Shown here one piece after another: positions 1 to 7,537 of a stretch of 64,000 bases of DNA (position 1 is its first letter; the number at the start of each line of letters is the position of its first letter). The stretch is from an uncultured Draconibacterium sp. GTDB lineage: Bacteria; Bacteroidota; Bacteroidia; Bacteroidales; Prolixibacteraceae. The stretch lies in NCBI RefSeq assembly GCF_913063105.1, contig NZ_CAJXYQ010000010.1:62001-126000 (forward strand), in the 5' to 3' direction. The notes under the pieces were generated by a model, which did no database searches, was not told the origin of the DNA, and worked only from the letters and a program-made list of their open reading frames with translations. The translations under genes were made by a program, and so were the position numbers.

Positions 1-109
1 TACTTTCAGTTTTCACAGTAATCTTTCTGTTTTACTTTCGGTTTTTAATTTATTCTTATCTATTAAGACGAAAATTAAAATAGAATCCGGCGCAGCAAAT
101 GAAAAAAAA

Positions 110-622
110 TTAAATTTCTTCAATTATTTTTCTTCTTGAGCAGTCTTGCTTGTTACAATACTGACACTGGTCGCCTGCTTCCATCATTTCTATAAGTAAA
201 TTGTTAAGTAGCTCTATCTGGGGTGGTTCGCATATGCTTTTTACATTCTGAAAATGCTTAACCGTTTGTCGTTTTATAGCGGTATGATAAGTGCCTAATT
301 TTTCGGTTAATTCTTTCATTTTTTCTTCTGAAGGTTCGGGCGAAGACAGTTCTTTTATCAAATTGAAGTTTGTTTCGCACTGAATATCGATTAAAACCTG
401 GTAGTTTCTGAATACTTTCTGATCCATTTCAATTACCAGTTTAAATTGCTCATCAGTAAGGTTAAGTCTTTGTTTCAGGTATTCATCCGACTTGTATACA
501 TCATTAACCTCCGCATCAGGTTCTCCGCTTTGGTTCATAACCAAAAAGGTGGTAAATGCCGATAAGTTTATGAGCAATAAAAAAATATTGAGCCACTTTA
601 ATGATTTTTGTTTCTTTTCCAT
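110..622 (-). CDS. Membrane-anchored Spy/CnrX-like metal-resistance family protein
   Basis: Protein of 170 residues with one membrane helix (about 11-28) and a helical part that would lie outside the inner membrane. An LTDEQF motif at 55-60 resembles the LTxxQ motif of Spy/CpxP/ZraP chaperones and of metal_resist-type sensors such as CnrX. The C terminus carries a Cys cluster (C153, C156, C161), which could bind metal or be redox-active. It lies 4 bases after the ECF sigma gene, so it is probably co-transcribed and may hold or sense for that sigma factor (inference). I chose the ATG at 622: it gives a normal signal-anchor, whereas longer forms run back into the sigma gene. It could instead be a simple periplasmic chaperone. 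Confidence 0.7.
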   Translation of the reverse strand: MEKKQKSLKWLNIFLLLINLSAFTTFLVMNQSGEPDAEVNDVYKSDEYLKQRLNLTDEQFKLVIEMDQKVFRNYQVLIDIQCETNFNLIKELSSPEPSEEKMKELTEKLGTYHTAIKRQTVKHFQNVKSICEPPQIELLNNLLIEMMEAGDQCQYCNKQDCSRRKIIEEI

Positions 623-626
623 TTTG

Positions 627-1187
627 TCAGGAATTAAGTTTAAAATACGTAATAAGCTTAAGTTTGAGATTTTTTCGTGCACGGTAAATGAGCGATTCTA
701 CCGAATGTTCGGACATATGCAGCTGCTTGCAGATTTCTTTTTGAGAAAGACCTTCAAATTTGTGCAGGAGTAATACTTTTTTCTGGTTGTCAGGAAGTTG
801 GTCGATTAGTTGGTAAAGGATGGTTACGTTTTCCTTTTGTTCCAGTTGTTTTTCCGGGTGGTTTTTATCAATCAGCAGAAGATGGGGATGGTCGTTTTCA
901 ATGTGGTTAGTGCCTGCTTTGGCCGGATTTTTACGACGTAAAAAACTGATTGATTTATTGTAAGCAATTTTATAAATCCAAACCGTAAGGTCTTCTTCAA
1001 ACCTAAGGGCCTCGCATGATTTAAAAATTTCGAGAAAAACATCCTGAAAGAGATCTTCTGCATCCTCTGAGTTCTGCACTAAACGAAAAACTGTATTGTA
1101 TACAAGGTTTTTATATTTAATGATAAGAGCCCTGAAAGCAAGATCATTATTTCCCCGAATTTGTTCTATGAGTTGACTGTCCGTCAT
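627..1187 (-). CDS. ECF-type RNA polymerase sigma-70 family sigma factor
   Basis: Sigma factor of 186 residues with sigma region 2 (about 20-90; it contains DAEDLFQDVF and an aromatic/basic -10 recognition stretch around WIYKIAYN) and region 4 (about 125-180) with the helix-turn-helix LSQKEICKQLHMSEHSVESL. No extra C-terminal domain is seen. It directs RNA polymerase to its own promoter set. It sits between a lipoprotein gene (18 bases upstream) and a membrane-anchored Spy/CnrX-like protein (4 bases downstream), the usual layout when a sigma factor is held by an envelope protein. No classical FecR or zinc-finger anti-sigma gene is present, so the downstream membrane protein is the best candidate partner (inference). 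Confidence 0.9.
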   Translation of the reverse strand: MTDSQLIEQIRGNNDLAFRALIIKYKNLVYNTVFRLVQNSEDAEDLFQDVFLEIFKSCEALRFEEDLTVWIYKIAYNKSISFLRRKNPAKAGTNHIENDHPHLLLIDKNHPEKQLEQKENVTILYQLIDQLPDNQKKVLLLHKFEGLSQKEICKQLHMSEHSVESLIYRARKNLKLKLITYFKLNS

Positions 1188-1204
1188 CTCGTTTGTTTAC
1201 GTTG

Positions 1205-1654
1205 TTAGTCAACAGTAACTTTATCGCCAATGATGTAAAGGTTCATTTCTTTTAAGGCATTAATGGCTTCTTCCAGTGTTAAGTATAACTGTCCTTCTTT
1301 TTCATCCCAGGTTTCGCCTTTGGTAACCAAAAATTTAGAACAACTCTTTATTTCTGCCATTTTAACGCTTTCCAACGCTTTCATTTTTATAGCGTTCTCA
1401 TTAATTTGCACCACTTTGGCTTTAATTGGTCGGGCTCGTACGGGTTTATTATCAGAACTTAGTTGTATCATCAGTCCATAGCAAACTGTTCCCTCCTCAA
1501 CCCATTCAGGAATAAGAGCTTTTAGCTCATCACTCATTTCCATACTTTTTTCTTCATAAGTATACGAAGCAATTTCTTCGGATTTGTTTGATGAATTACA
1601 ACTAAATAAACTCAGGGTGGTTAACAAAATTGAAAAGAATGCTAGTTTTTTCAT
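1205..1654 (-). CDS. Small lipoprotein of unknown function
   Basis: 149 residues. A lipoprotein signal peptide ends in the lipobox LSLFSC, so the mature protein should be lipidated at Cys19. I do not recognise the rest: an acidic helical stretch is followed by a mostly beta part with two further Cys residues (in EGTVCYG and IKSCSKF) that could form a disulfide. The ATG at 1654 is preferred to the TTG two codons upstream because it begins MKK directly before the hydrophobic core. It is the first gene of the lipoprotein-sigma-Spy-like operon and may supply or receive the envelope signal (inference). Confidence 0.65.
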   Translation of the reverse strand: MKKLAFFSILLTTLSLFSCNSSNKSEEIASYTYEEKSMEMSDELKALIPEWVEEGTVCYGLMIQLSSDNKPVRARPIKAKVVQINENAIKMKALESVKMAEIKSCSKFLVTKGETWDEKEGQLYLTLEEAINALKEMNLYIIGDKVTVD

Positions 1655-1819
1655 GAACAAAAGATTTATAAATTCAAAATAAAATTTGATCTTAATCGTA
1701 TCTAAAATATTGTAAAATAAAGCAGTTGCCGATGTGGATGTCGGTTAGCTGTTTTTAGATCAGGTATAAAAGTAGCAAATATCAGTTTAAATCAAACTGG
1801 AGGTGGATTTTTGTTAACA

Positions 1820-1857
1820 AAAAAGCCATTTCCGAAACATATTCGAAAATGGCTTTT
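1820..1857 (-). terminator. Intrinsic terminator after tpiA
   Basis: On the minus strand the arm AAAAGCCATTT pairs with AAATGGCTTTT across a loop of about 15 bases and is followed by a T-run. It lies 24-60 bases after the tpiA stop codon. Confidence 0.8.
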
Positions 1858-1880
1858 GTTGATATATTATGTTGTTTTTT

Positions 1881-2639
1881 TTAGAATCCGTTGATGATTC
1901 CAATAAAGTCTTCAGCTTTTAGCGATGCACCACCAATTAAACCACCGTCAACGTCTTTGTTGGCGAAAAGTTCTTTTGCGTTGCTTGGTTTACAGCTACC
2001 ACCGTAAAGGATTGAAGTTCCTTCTGCAACTTCTTCACCGAATTTAGCAGTAATTGCAGCACGAATGTTCGCATGCATATCCTGAGCTTGCTCCGAACTA
2101 GCAGTAACACCAGTACCGATTGCCCAGATTGGTTCGTAGGCAATTACTATTTTTTTGAAATCGTCAGCAGAAAGTTGAAATACTGTTTCTTCCAATTGGT
2201 TAACAACATATTCGTTGTGAGTATTTGCTTCACGAATATCCAAAGCTTCACCACAGCAGTATATCGGAGTTAGTCCGTTTTCAAGCGCCAGGGCAACTTT
2301 TTTGTTAAGTATTTCACTGGTTTCTCCATAGTATTCACGACGCTCTGAGTGTCCTAAAATTACATACTCGGCACCTGTTGATTTTACCATGGCTGCAGAA
2401 ACTTCACCGGTGAAAGCACCTTTGGCTTCGGCTGCACAATTTTGTGCGGCAACGCCAATTCTTTCTGTATTAACCGTTTCAACAACTTTTGTTATATGGG
2501 TAAATGGAGTTCCCAAAACTACTACAACATCATCGGCACCTTCACTTGCAACAACGGCATCAACTGCTTTTGCCAATTCAACACCTTCTTGTAAATTGGT
2601 GTTACACTTCCAGTTACCTGCAACTATCTTTTGTCTCAT
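1881..2639 (-). CDS. tpiA: Triosephosphate isomerase
   Basis: Cytoplasmic glycolytic and gluconeogenic enzyme interconverting dihydroxyacetone phosphate and glyceraldehyde-3-phosphate. The 252-residue length is normal. Visible signature parts are the N-terminal AGNWKCN with catalytic Lys11, the catalytic His in ILGHSERR (about residue 97), the catalytic Glu in [11 protein letters not shown] (about 170, followed by the flexible lid loop) and the phosphate-binding GGASL near the C terminus. A TAAATTTG box at 2681-2688 on the minus strand, about 40 bases before the ATG, fits a Bacteroidota -7 promoter element. It follows the DoxX/MauE gene on the same strand with a 179-base gap, so it probably has its own promoter. 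Confidence 0.97.
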   Translation of the reverse strand: MRQKIVAGNWKCNTNLQEGVELAKAVDAVVASEGADDVVVVLGTPFTHITKVVETVNTERIGVAAQNCAAEAKGAFTGEVSAAMVKSTGAEYVILGHSERREYYGETSEILNKKVALALENGLTPIYCCGEALDIREANTHNEYVVNQLEETVFQLSADDFKKIVIAYEPIWAIGTGVTASSEQAQDMHANIRAAITAKFGEEVAEGTSILYGGSCKPSNAKELFANKDVDGGLIGGASLKAEDFIGIINGF

Positions 2640-2680
2640 TTTATTGAATTTTAGTTTATTAGATATTCAAAAATTGCACA

Positions 2681-2688
2681 CAAATTTA
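2681..2688 (-). promoter_or_regulatory. Candidate -7 box of the tpiA promoter
   Basis: Reads TAAATTTG on the minus strand, an exact match to the Bacteroidota TAnnTTTG element. I see no well-spaced TTTG -33 element; the nearest match (ATTG at 2712-2715) is 23 bases away. Confidence 0.45.
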
Positions 2689-2818
2689 ACCGAAATAATT
2701 GATATCGGGGGCAATGAAAATAATGGATAATTACAATTAACTATTTGTTTATTTATATGTACTTCAAGATAAATTAAGGATGTAGCCTTACCTCAAAACA
2801 GAATAATGAAGGTGTAAA

Positions 2819-3946
2819 CTACAAACCAAATGTCTCACCAATAATTTCAGATGAAGGGATGTCGTTATAATGCCATTTGCCCAAAATTGTTCCGTCTTTA
2901 ATAAGCATCAGTCCCGGGTTAGAGCGAATAATCGTTTTTAGTGTAATTTCATCACAGTTAAAAAACTCGTAGGGTGCGCCATGGTTTTCAGCAAACTGTA
3001 AGGCCTCGTCGTGCAGTGTTGATGTGAGACAAATAAACGAGAGTCCTTGCTCCAGTGCCCAATTAGCCAAAGCATTTATTTCTTCCTGATTTTTTGTACT
3101 GGATTTGGCCAGGTCGTGGGCCACCAACATAAAAACATAATTTTCGTCGTAAATAAAAAAGTCTTTTATATCCTCGCCATCTATTGTTTCAAAAGTAAAG
3201 TCATGTATGGGTGGTTCATAGCCTTCCTGCACCAGAATCGACTCCATATCATGATATTCCCAGTTTAACGTATCTTGCCACGGATAATTTTCTTCCGAAA
3301 ACTCTTTAACATCTCCGGTATTTTTGTTTTTGTAATAAAAAATGTTCTCATAAATTTCTTGTGGTGCATCTTCAGGTGTGCTCATGGCTTCGGGAATGTT
3401 TGTGCCAATTTTGAAAGGCCTGAAATCGAATAGCGGCAAATGATTGTACGAGTAATAAACAAAACCAAAATAGACGATAAAAACTCCCATGCTAAGCATT
3501 GCCGGAAGTTTGTTTTTTACCTTTTCGGCAAACCAGTTGCGGTTAACTGTTACAATAATGGCAAGCGTAATAAAAACAATGTTTTTGTAAAACGTTTCCC
3601 AGTTCGTAAGTACCAGTGCATCGCCAAAACAACCACAATCGGTTACCGGATTTTTTATGGCTATCCAAAGTGTTAGAGGCGTAAAAAAAGCCATAAACAA
3701 TAAGCCTAACCACGAAAATAAACGCATCCACCAGTTAAATAAAAAGGCTACGCCAATGGCAAATTCGGCAAAGGCAAGAATAACCCCAAGCGGAAAGGCA
3801 GCCCATAACAGCCATTCCATTCCCAGTGCATTAAAATAATCGGTAAACTTATAGGCCGAGCCCCAGGGATCGATACCTTTTACAAAGCCCGAGAATATGA
3901 AAATAATACCGAATAGTATACGGGAGAGTTGTTTAACAATATTCAT
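2819..3946 (-). CDS. BT_3928-type DoxX/MauE membrane protein with C-terminal thioredoxin-like domain
   Basis: 375 residues. The N-terminal half (about 1-170) is a DoxX/MauE-like four-helix membrane domain plus one more helix; the periplasmic-side motif TDCGCFGD is the cysteine motif typical of MauE-like redox proteins. The C-terminal part (about 240-375) has the alternating pattern of a thioredoxin-like fold but no CxxC. The protein probably takes part in electron or disulfide transfer at the inner membrane (inference from family). It lies 8 bases after the DUF1599 gene and both face away from folP-cdaA, an order widely conserved in Bacteroidota. The exact substrate is unknown. Confidence 0.85.
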   Translation of the reverse strand: MNIVKQLSRILFGIIFIFSGFVKGIDPWGSAYKFTDYFNALGMEWLLWAAFPLGVILAFAEFAIGVAFLFNWWMRLFSWLGLLFMAFFTPLTLWIAIKNPVTDCGCFGDALVLTNWETFYKNIVFITLAIIVTVNRNWFAEKVKNKLPAMLSMGVFIVYFGFVYYSYNHLPLFDFRPFKIGTNIPEAMSTPEDAPQEIYENIFYYKNKNTGDVKEFSEENYPWQDTLNWEYHDMESILVQEGYEPPIHDFTFETIDGEDIKDFFIYDENYVFMLVAHDLAKSSTKNQEEINALANWALEQGLSFICLTSTLHDEALQFAENHGAPYEFFNCDEITLKTIIRSNPGLMLIKDGTILGKWHYNDIPSSEIIGETFGL

Positions 3947-3954
3947 AGTGGAAA

Positions 3955-4500
3955 TTATTCTTCGTTTTCAAATTCAATTTTTATCATGGCAAAAACGGCA
4001 TAGTTTATCATGTCCATGTAGTTGGCATCAATACCTTCTGATATTAAAGTTTTGCCTTTATTGTCTTCTATTTGTTTGGTGCGCTGAATTTTCATTAAAA
4101 TAAGATCGGTGTAAGAACTGATGCGCATATTTCGCCAGGCTTCGCCATAATCGTGGTTTTTGTCCATCATCAGTTTTTTTGCTTGCTCAAAGTACGTGTC
4201 GTACAATTCCTGAATTTTGCTATTTGGTATTTCTTCGTCAGAGGGCCCCAGCTCCAGTTGAATTAAGCCCATAATGCAGTAATTAATAATTCCTATAAAT
4301 TCAGGTTTTACACCCTCTCCAACTTTTGTTACGCCTTTTTCTTCAATACTGCGAATACGTTGAGCCTTAATATAAATCTGATCGGTTAAAGAGGTGGGAC
4401 GCAAAATTCGCCAGGCCGTGCCATAATCTGTCATTTTTTGTGAAAAAATATTTCGGCAAATGGAAATTACCTGGTCGTATTGCTTATTTGTTTTGTCCAT
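3955..4500 (-). CDS. DUF1599 family protein (internally duplicated)
   Basis: 181 residues, no signal peptide, probably cytoplasmic. Two copies of one roughly 80-residue helical unit are visible: the first has DYGTAWRILR and later FIGIINYCIMGLIQLEL; the second has DYGEAWRNMR and YMDMINYAVFAMIKIEF. Each repeat carries the conserved K/M-x-DYGxAWRxxR core. The family has no function I can state with confidence. The gene is divergent from folP (191 bases between starts) and is probably co-transcribed with the DoxX/MauE gene downstream. Confidence 0.88.
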   Translation of the reverse strand: MDKTNKQYDQVISICRNIFSQKMTDYGTAWRILRPTSLTDQIYIKAQRIRSIEEKGVTKVGEGVKPEFIGIINYCIMGLIQLELGPSDEEIPNSKIQELYDTYFEQAKKLMMDKNHDYGEAWRNMRISSYTDLILMKIQRTKQIEDNKGKTLISEGIDANYMDMINYAVFAMIKIEFENEE

Positions 4501-4691
4501 TATTTTCTGTCTTTTATCTTTTTACAGCCTATTATACGTTTTTACCAACACGCTGTACGTAGTTATGTTCGCTAAATTTGACCGATAAAAGTATTAAAAA
4601 ATGGCAAATTTGGCCTGTTTTATTCTACATTTGTAGTTAACGAGAATTAATAGTTCGTTAATGATTTGTTAAACATAAAAGCCAAGTTCTT

Positions 4692-5570
4692 ATGTTGATT
4701 ACGCAGTCAGCGGGTAAGTTCCTTAAGCGAAACAATACGTTACATCTGGGAGAAAAAGAATTAGATTTATCGATACCGGTGGTGGCCGGAATAGTTAACA
4801 TTACGCCCGATTCGTTTTACGATGGAGGAAAGATGGAGGATGAATCAGTCATGTTAAAAGCTGTTGAGCAAATGATTGCAGAAGGGGCCGGTATCATTGA
4901 TATTGGTGCTGTTTCAACTCGACCCGGTTCAAAACCTGTTTCAACAAAAGAAGAATTAACACGGCTGCTGCCGGCGGTAAAAGCCTTACGAACTGCATTT
5001 CCCGAGATTGTAATTTCGGTTGATACCTTTCGTTCATGGGTAGCCGTTCGCGTTATCGATGAAATTGGTCCAATTATTATTAATGATATTTCGGGAGGAA
5101 CACTTGATTCGAAAATGTTTGAAACTGTTGGTAAATTGCAAATGCCTTACATTTTGTCGCACATAAAGGGTACACCCCAAAACATGCAAGATAACCCGGA
5201 ATACGAGGATTTAATAAAGGAGGTATCGCAATATTTTGCAGAAAGAGTTAAAAAGCTAAATAAATTAGGCGTTAAGGAAGTAATACTCGATCCGGGATTT
5301 GGCTTTGGAAAAACGGTTGATCATAACTTTGAGTTACTGAATCGTCTTGATTCGTTAAAAGTTTTTCAATTGCCGGTTATGGTAGGCTTAAGCCGCAAAT
5401 CGATGATTTGGAAAGCACTTGATGTTACTCCTGAAACTGCGCTTAATGGTACATCGGTTGCAAATACACTGGCCTTAATGGGAGGAGCCGATATTCTTCG
5501 CGTTCACGATGTGAAAGAAGCTGTTGAAGCCGTGAAAATATTTTGTGAAATTAAAGCAACAATAATATAA
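4692..5570 (+). CDS. folP: Dihydropteroate synthase
   Basis: Cytoplasmic TIM-barrel enzyme of folate synthesis joining p-aminobenzoate to 6-hydroxymethyl-dihydropterin pyrophosphate; sulfonamide target. 292 residues, slightly long at the N terminus. Motifs: GIVNITPDSFYDGGK (pterin/pyrophosphate loop, about 33-47), DIGAVSTRPG, DTFRSWVA, NDISGG, LDPGFGFGKT and VGLSRKSMI. The stop codon overlaps the cdaA start by one base (TAATG), so the two genes are translationally coupled. TAnnTTTG boxes are present upstream at 4573-4580 (TAAATTTG) and 4626-4633 (TACATTTG). Confidence 0.97.
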   Translation: MLITQSAGKFLKRNNTLHLGEKELDLSIPVVAGIVNITPDSFYDGGKMEDESVMLKAVEQMIAEGAGIIDIGAVSTRPGSKPVSTKEELTRLLPAVKALRTAFPEIVISVDTFRSWVAVRVIDEIGPIIINDISGGTLDSKMFETVGKLQMPYILSHIKGTPQNMQDNPEYEDLIKEVSQYFAERVKKLNKLGVKEVILDPGFGFGKTVDHNFELLNRLDSLKVFQLPVMVGLSRKSMIWKALDVTPETALNGTSVANTLALMGGADILRVHDVKEAVEAVKIFCEIKATII

Positions 5571-6370
5571 TGCTGGCATTTATTACCATACGGTTTCTTG
5601 ATATTCTCGATATTTTATTGGTTGCATTTTTATTGTACCAGCTTTATCGTTTAATTAAAGGAACGGTAGCTTTTAATATTGTTATTGGTCTTTTTTCGTT
5701 ATACCTGGTGTGGCTCATTGTTCGGGCCTTAAATATGGAGCTGCTCGGCTCCATCATGGGGCAGTTTATTGGGGTGGGGGTACTGGCGCTAATTATTGTT
5801 TTTCACCCCGAAATCCGAAAATTTTTAGTTTTTATTGGCACAAATTACAACCTGAATAAAATACTGATGCTCGATAAACTGTTTAACCAGGGAAAAACAA
5901 AAAGTATTAACCACCATCAAATTGATAATATTGTTGATGCTTGTGTGGCCATGGGAAAAACAAAAACCGGAGCTTTAATTGTCATTTCGAAGAAGAGCGA
6001 GTTGGCAGATCAGGTTAACACCGGAGAAAAAATAAATGCAAAAATATCTTCGGCACTAATACGAACTATATTTTTTAAAAATTCGCCCTTACACGATGGC
6101 GCGATTATCATAAAAGGTAACCGGCTTGTAGCAGCTGGTTGTATCCTACCCTTAACACAAAAAGAGCTTGATAAAGCCCTGGGTTTGCGCCACAGAGCAG
6201 CGGTGGGGATGACTGAAAGCTCGGATGCCTTGTGTATTATTGTCTCCGAAGAACGCGGGTCAATATCGGTGGCACAAAGTGGTGAAATTCGGCGTCGGGT
6301 TTCAAAAGAAACACTTGTTCAGATTTTGGAAGAAAATATTATTGAGGAGGAAGAAGCCTCTGTCCTTTAA
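5570..6370 (+). CDS. cdaA: Diadenylate cyclase CdaA
   Basis: Membrane-bound DisA_N-domain enzyme making the second messenger c-di-AMP from two ATP. 266 residues: three N-terminal membrane helices (about 5-85) followed by the cytoplasmic DAC domain (about 110-240) with both catalytic signatures, DGA in LHDGAIIIKG and RHR in LGLRHRAAVG. The short acidic C-terminal tail is typical. Its coupling to folP is a conserved Bacteroidota arrangement. No CdaR-like regulator lies next to it, which is also usual in this phylum. Confidence 0.95.
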   Translation: MLAFITIRFLDILDILLVAFLLYQLYRLIKGTVAFNIVIGLFSLYLVWLIVRALNMELLGSIMGQFIGVGVLALIIVFHPEIRKFLVFIGTNYNLNKILMLDKLFNQGKTKSINHHQIDNIVDACVAMGKTKTGALIVISKKSELADQVNTGEKINAKISSALIRTIFFKNSPLHDGAIIIKGNRLVAAGCILPLTQKELDKALGLRHRAAVGMTESSDALCIIVSEERGSISVAQSGEIRRRVSKETLVQILEENIIEEEEASVL

Positions 6371-6471
6371 TTTTATTTACAACAAAAATGCATAGACATA
6401 ATGCATGTTTATGTTTCCCCTTTTTTTACAGTTAATAAGCGACAATTTGCTTTTCTTGCCATCCGAAATTT

Positions 6472-6479
6472 TAACTTTG
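6472..6479 (+). promoter_or_regulatory. Candidate promoter of the FabK-like gene
   Basis: TAACTTTG matches the TAnnTTTG -7 element, with TTTG at 6446-6449 as a possible -33 element (22-base spacing, slightly long). It lies 22 bases before the ATG at 6502. Confidence 0.45.
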
Positions 6480-6501
6480 CCCACAATTTAAATAAATAAC
6501 T

Positions 6502-7452
6502 ATGAATCTTATTTGTAAACTATTCGATATAAAATATCCGATAATTCAGGGCGGTATGGTATGGTGTTCCGGATGGAAATTAGCCTCGGCCGTAAGCAAC
6601 AGTGGCGGTTTAGGCCTTTTGGGGGCAGGCTCAATGCACCCCGAAACCCTTGAGGAACACATTGTGAAGACGAAGGCGGCTACCACAAAACCGTTTGGTG
6701 TAAATGTGCCTTTGTTGTACCCTGAAACCGAACGGATTATGGACATTATTGCCGCTCATGAGGTACCTGTGGTTTTTACTTCGGCCGGAAGTCCGAAAAA
6801 ATGGACCAGTTGGTTAAAGGACAAGGGAATTACCGTAGCGCATGTGGTGTCGAGCTCGTTTTTTGCTGCCAAATGCGAAGACGCAGGTGTTGACGCTATA
6901 GTTGCTGAAGGTTTTGAGGCCGGCGGGCACAATGGCCGCGAAGAAACTACAACCATGACACTTATTCCGGCCGTTCGAAAAGCTACACGTTTGCCCTTGC
7001 TGGCTGCTGGTGGAATTGGCTCGGGGCAGGCAATGCTGGCTGCTATGCTTTTGGGAGCCGATGGCGTGCAGATCGGTTCTGCTTTTGCCGTTTCAGAAGA
7101 ATCATCAGCACACATTGATTTTAAAAAGCTGGTAACAGAATTGGGTGAAGGAGGAACAAAACTTGCATTGAAAAAGTTAGCACCAACACGTTTGGTAAAG
7201 AATAACTTTTTTGAGCAGGTTGATGCTGCCGAAAAAGCTGGTATGTCGGTTGAAGCCTTACGCGAATTATTGGGTCGTGGTCGTGCAAAAAAAGGAATGT
7301 TCGAGGGCAATTTGCAAGAAGGCGAATTGGAAATAGGCCAGGTGTCGGCGATGCTGGACGGTATTTTACCCGTTGCTACCATAATGGAAAATATTGTAAG
7401 CGGCTACGAAGCTGCACGTAAACAGGCAGAGCAGGGAAAATTTAATTTCTAA
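6502..7452 (+). CDS. FabK/nitronate monooxygenase-family flavoprotein
   Basis: 316-residue FMN-binding TIM-barrel protein of the 2-nitropropane dioxygenase/FabK superfamily. The N-terminal PIIQGGMVW and the loop GGLGLLGAGS bind FMN phosphate and isoalloxazine in this family; EGFEAGGHNGREE and LLAAGGIGSGQAM follow the standard order, then GADGVQIGSAF. The C-terminal 110 residues are longer than in plain nitronate monooxygenases and resemble enoyl-ACP reductase II, so NAD(P)H-dependent fatty-acid enoyl reduction and nitronate oxidation are both possible. It stands alone between cdaA and a convergent M1 peptidase and shares a terminator with the latter. Confidence 0.85.
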   Translation: MNLICKLFDIKYPIIQGGMVWCSGWKLASAVSNSGGLGLLGAGSMHPETLEEHIVKTKAATTKPFGVNVPLLYPETERIMDIIAAHEVPVVFTSAGSPKKWTSWLKDKGITVAHVVSSSFFAAKCEDAGVDAIVAEGFEAGGHNGREETTTMTLIPAVRKATRLPLLAAGGIGSGQAMLAAMLLGADGVQIGSAFAVSEESSAHIDFKKLVTELGEGGTKLALKKLAPTRLVKNNFFEQVDAAEKAGMSVEALRELLGRGRAKKGMFEGNLQEGELEIGQVSAMLDGILPVATIMENIVSGYEAARKQAEQGKFNF

Positions 7453-7477
7453 GCTAGTTTATCGATAATAGAATTAG

Positions 7478-7513
7478 AAAAGGAAGCAATGCTAAAAAAG
7501 ATTGCTTCCTTTT
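7478..7513. terminator. Bidirectional terminator between convergent genes
   Basis: AAAAGGAAGCAAT (7478-7490) pairs perfectly with ATTGCTTCCTTTT (7501-7513) around a 10-base loop. It sits between the 3' ends of the FabK-like and M1 peptidase genes and carries a T-run on both strands. Confidence 0.85.
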
Positions 7514-7537
7514 GAATATATATGAACCGTGGTTAGG

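Noticed and set aside
492..773. Plus-strand ORF across the sigma/Spy-like junction
   Set aside because: Antisense to two well-supported genes, with no family match or start signal.
6756..7382. 208-residue minus-strand ORF opposite the FabK-like gene
   Set aside because: Antisense shadow rich in Ser, Ala and Pro; the plus strand carries a clear flavoprotein.
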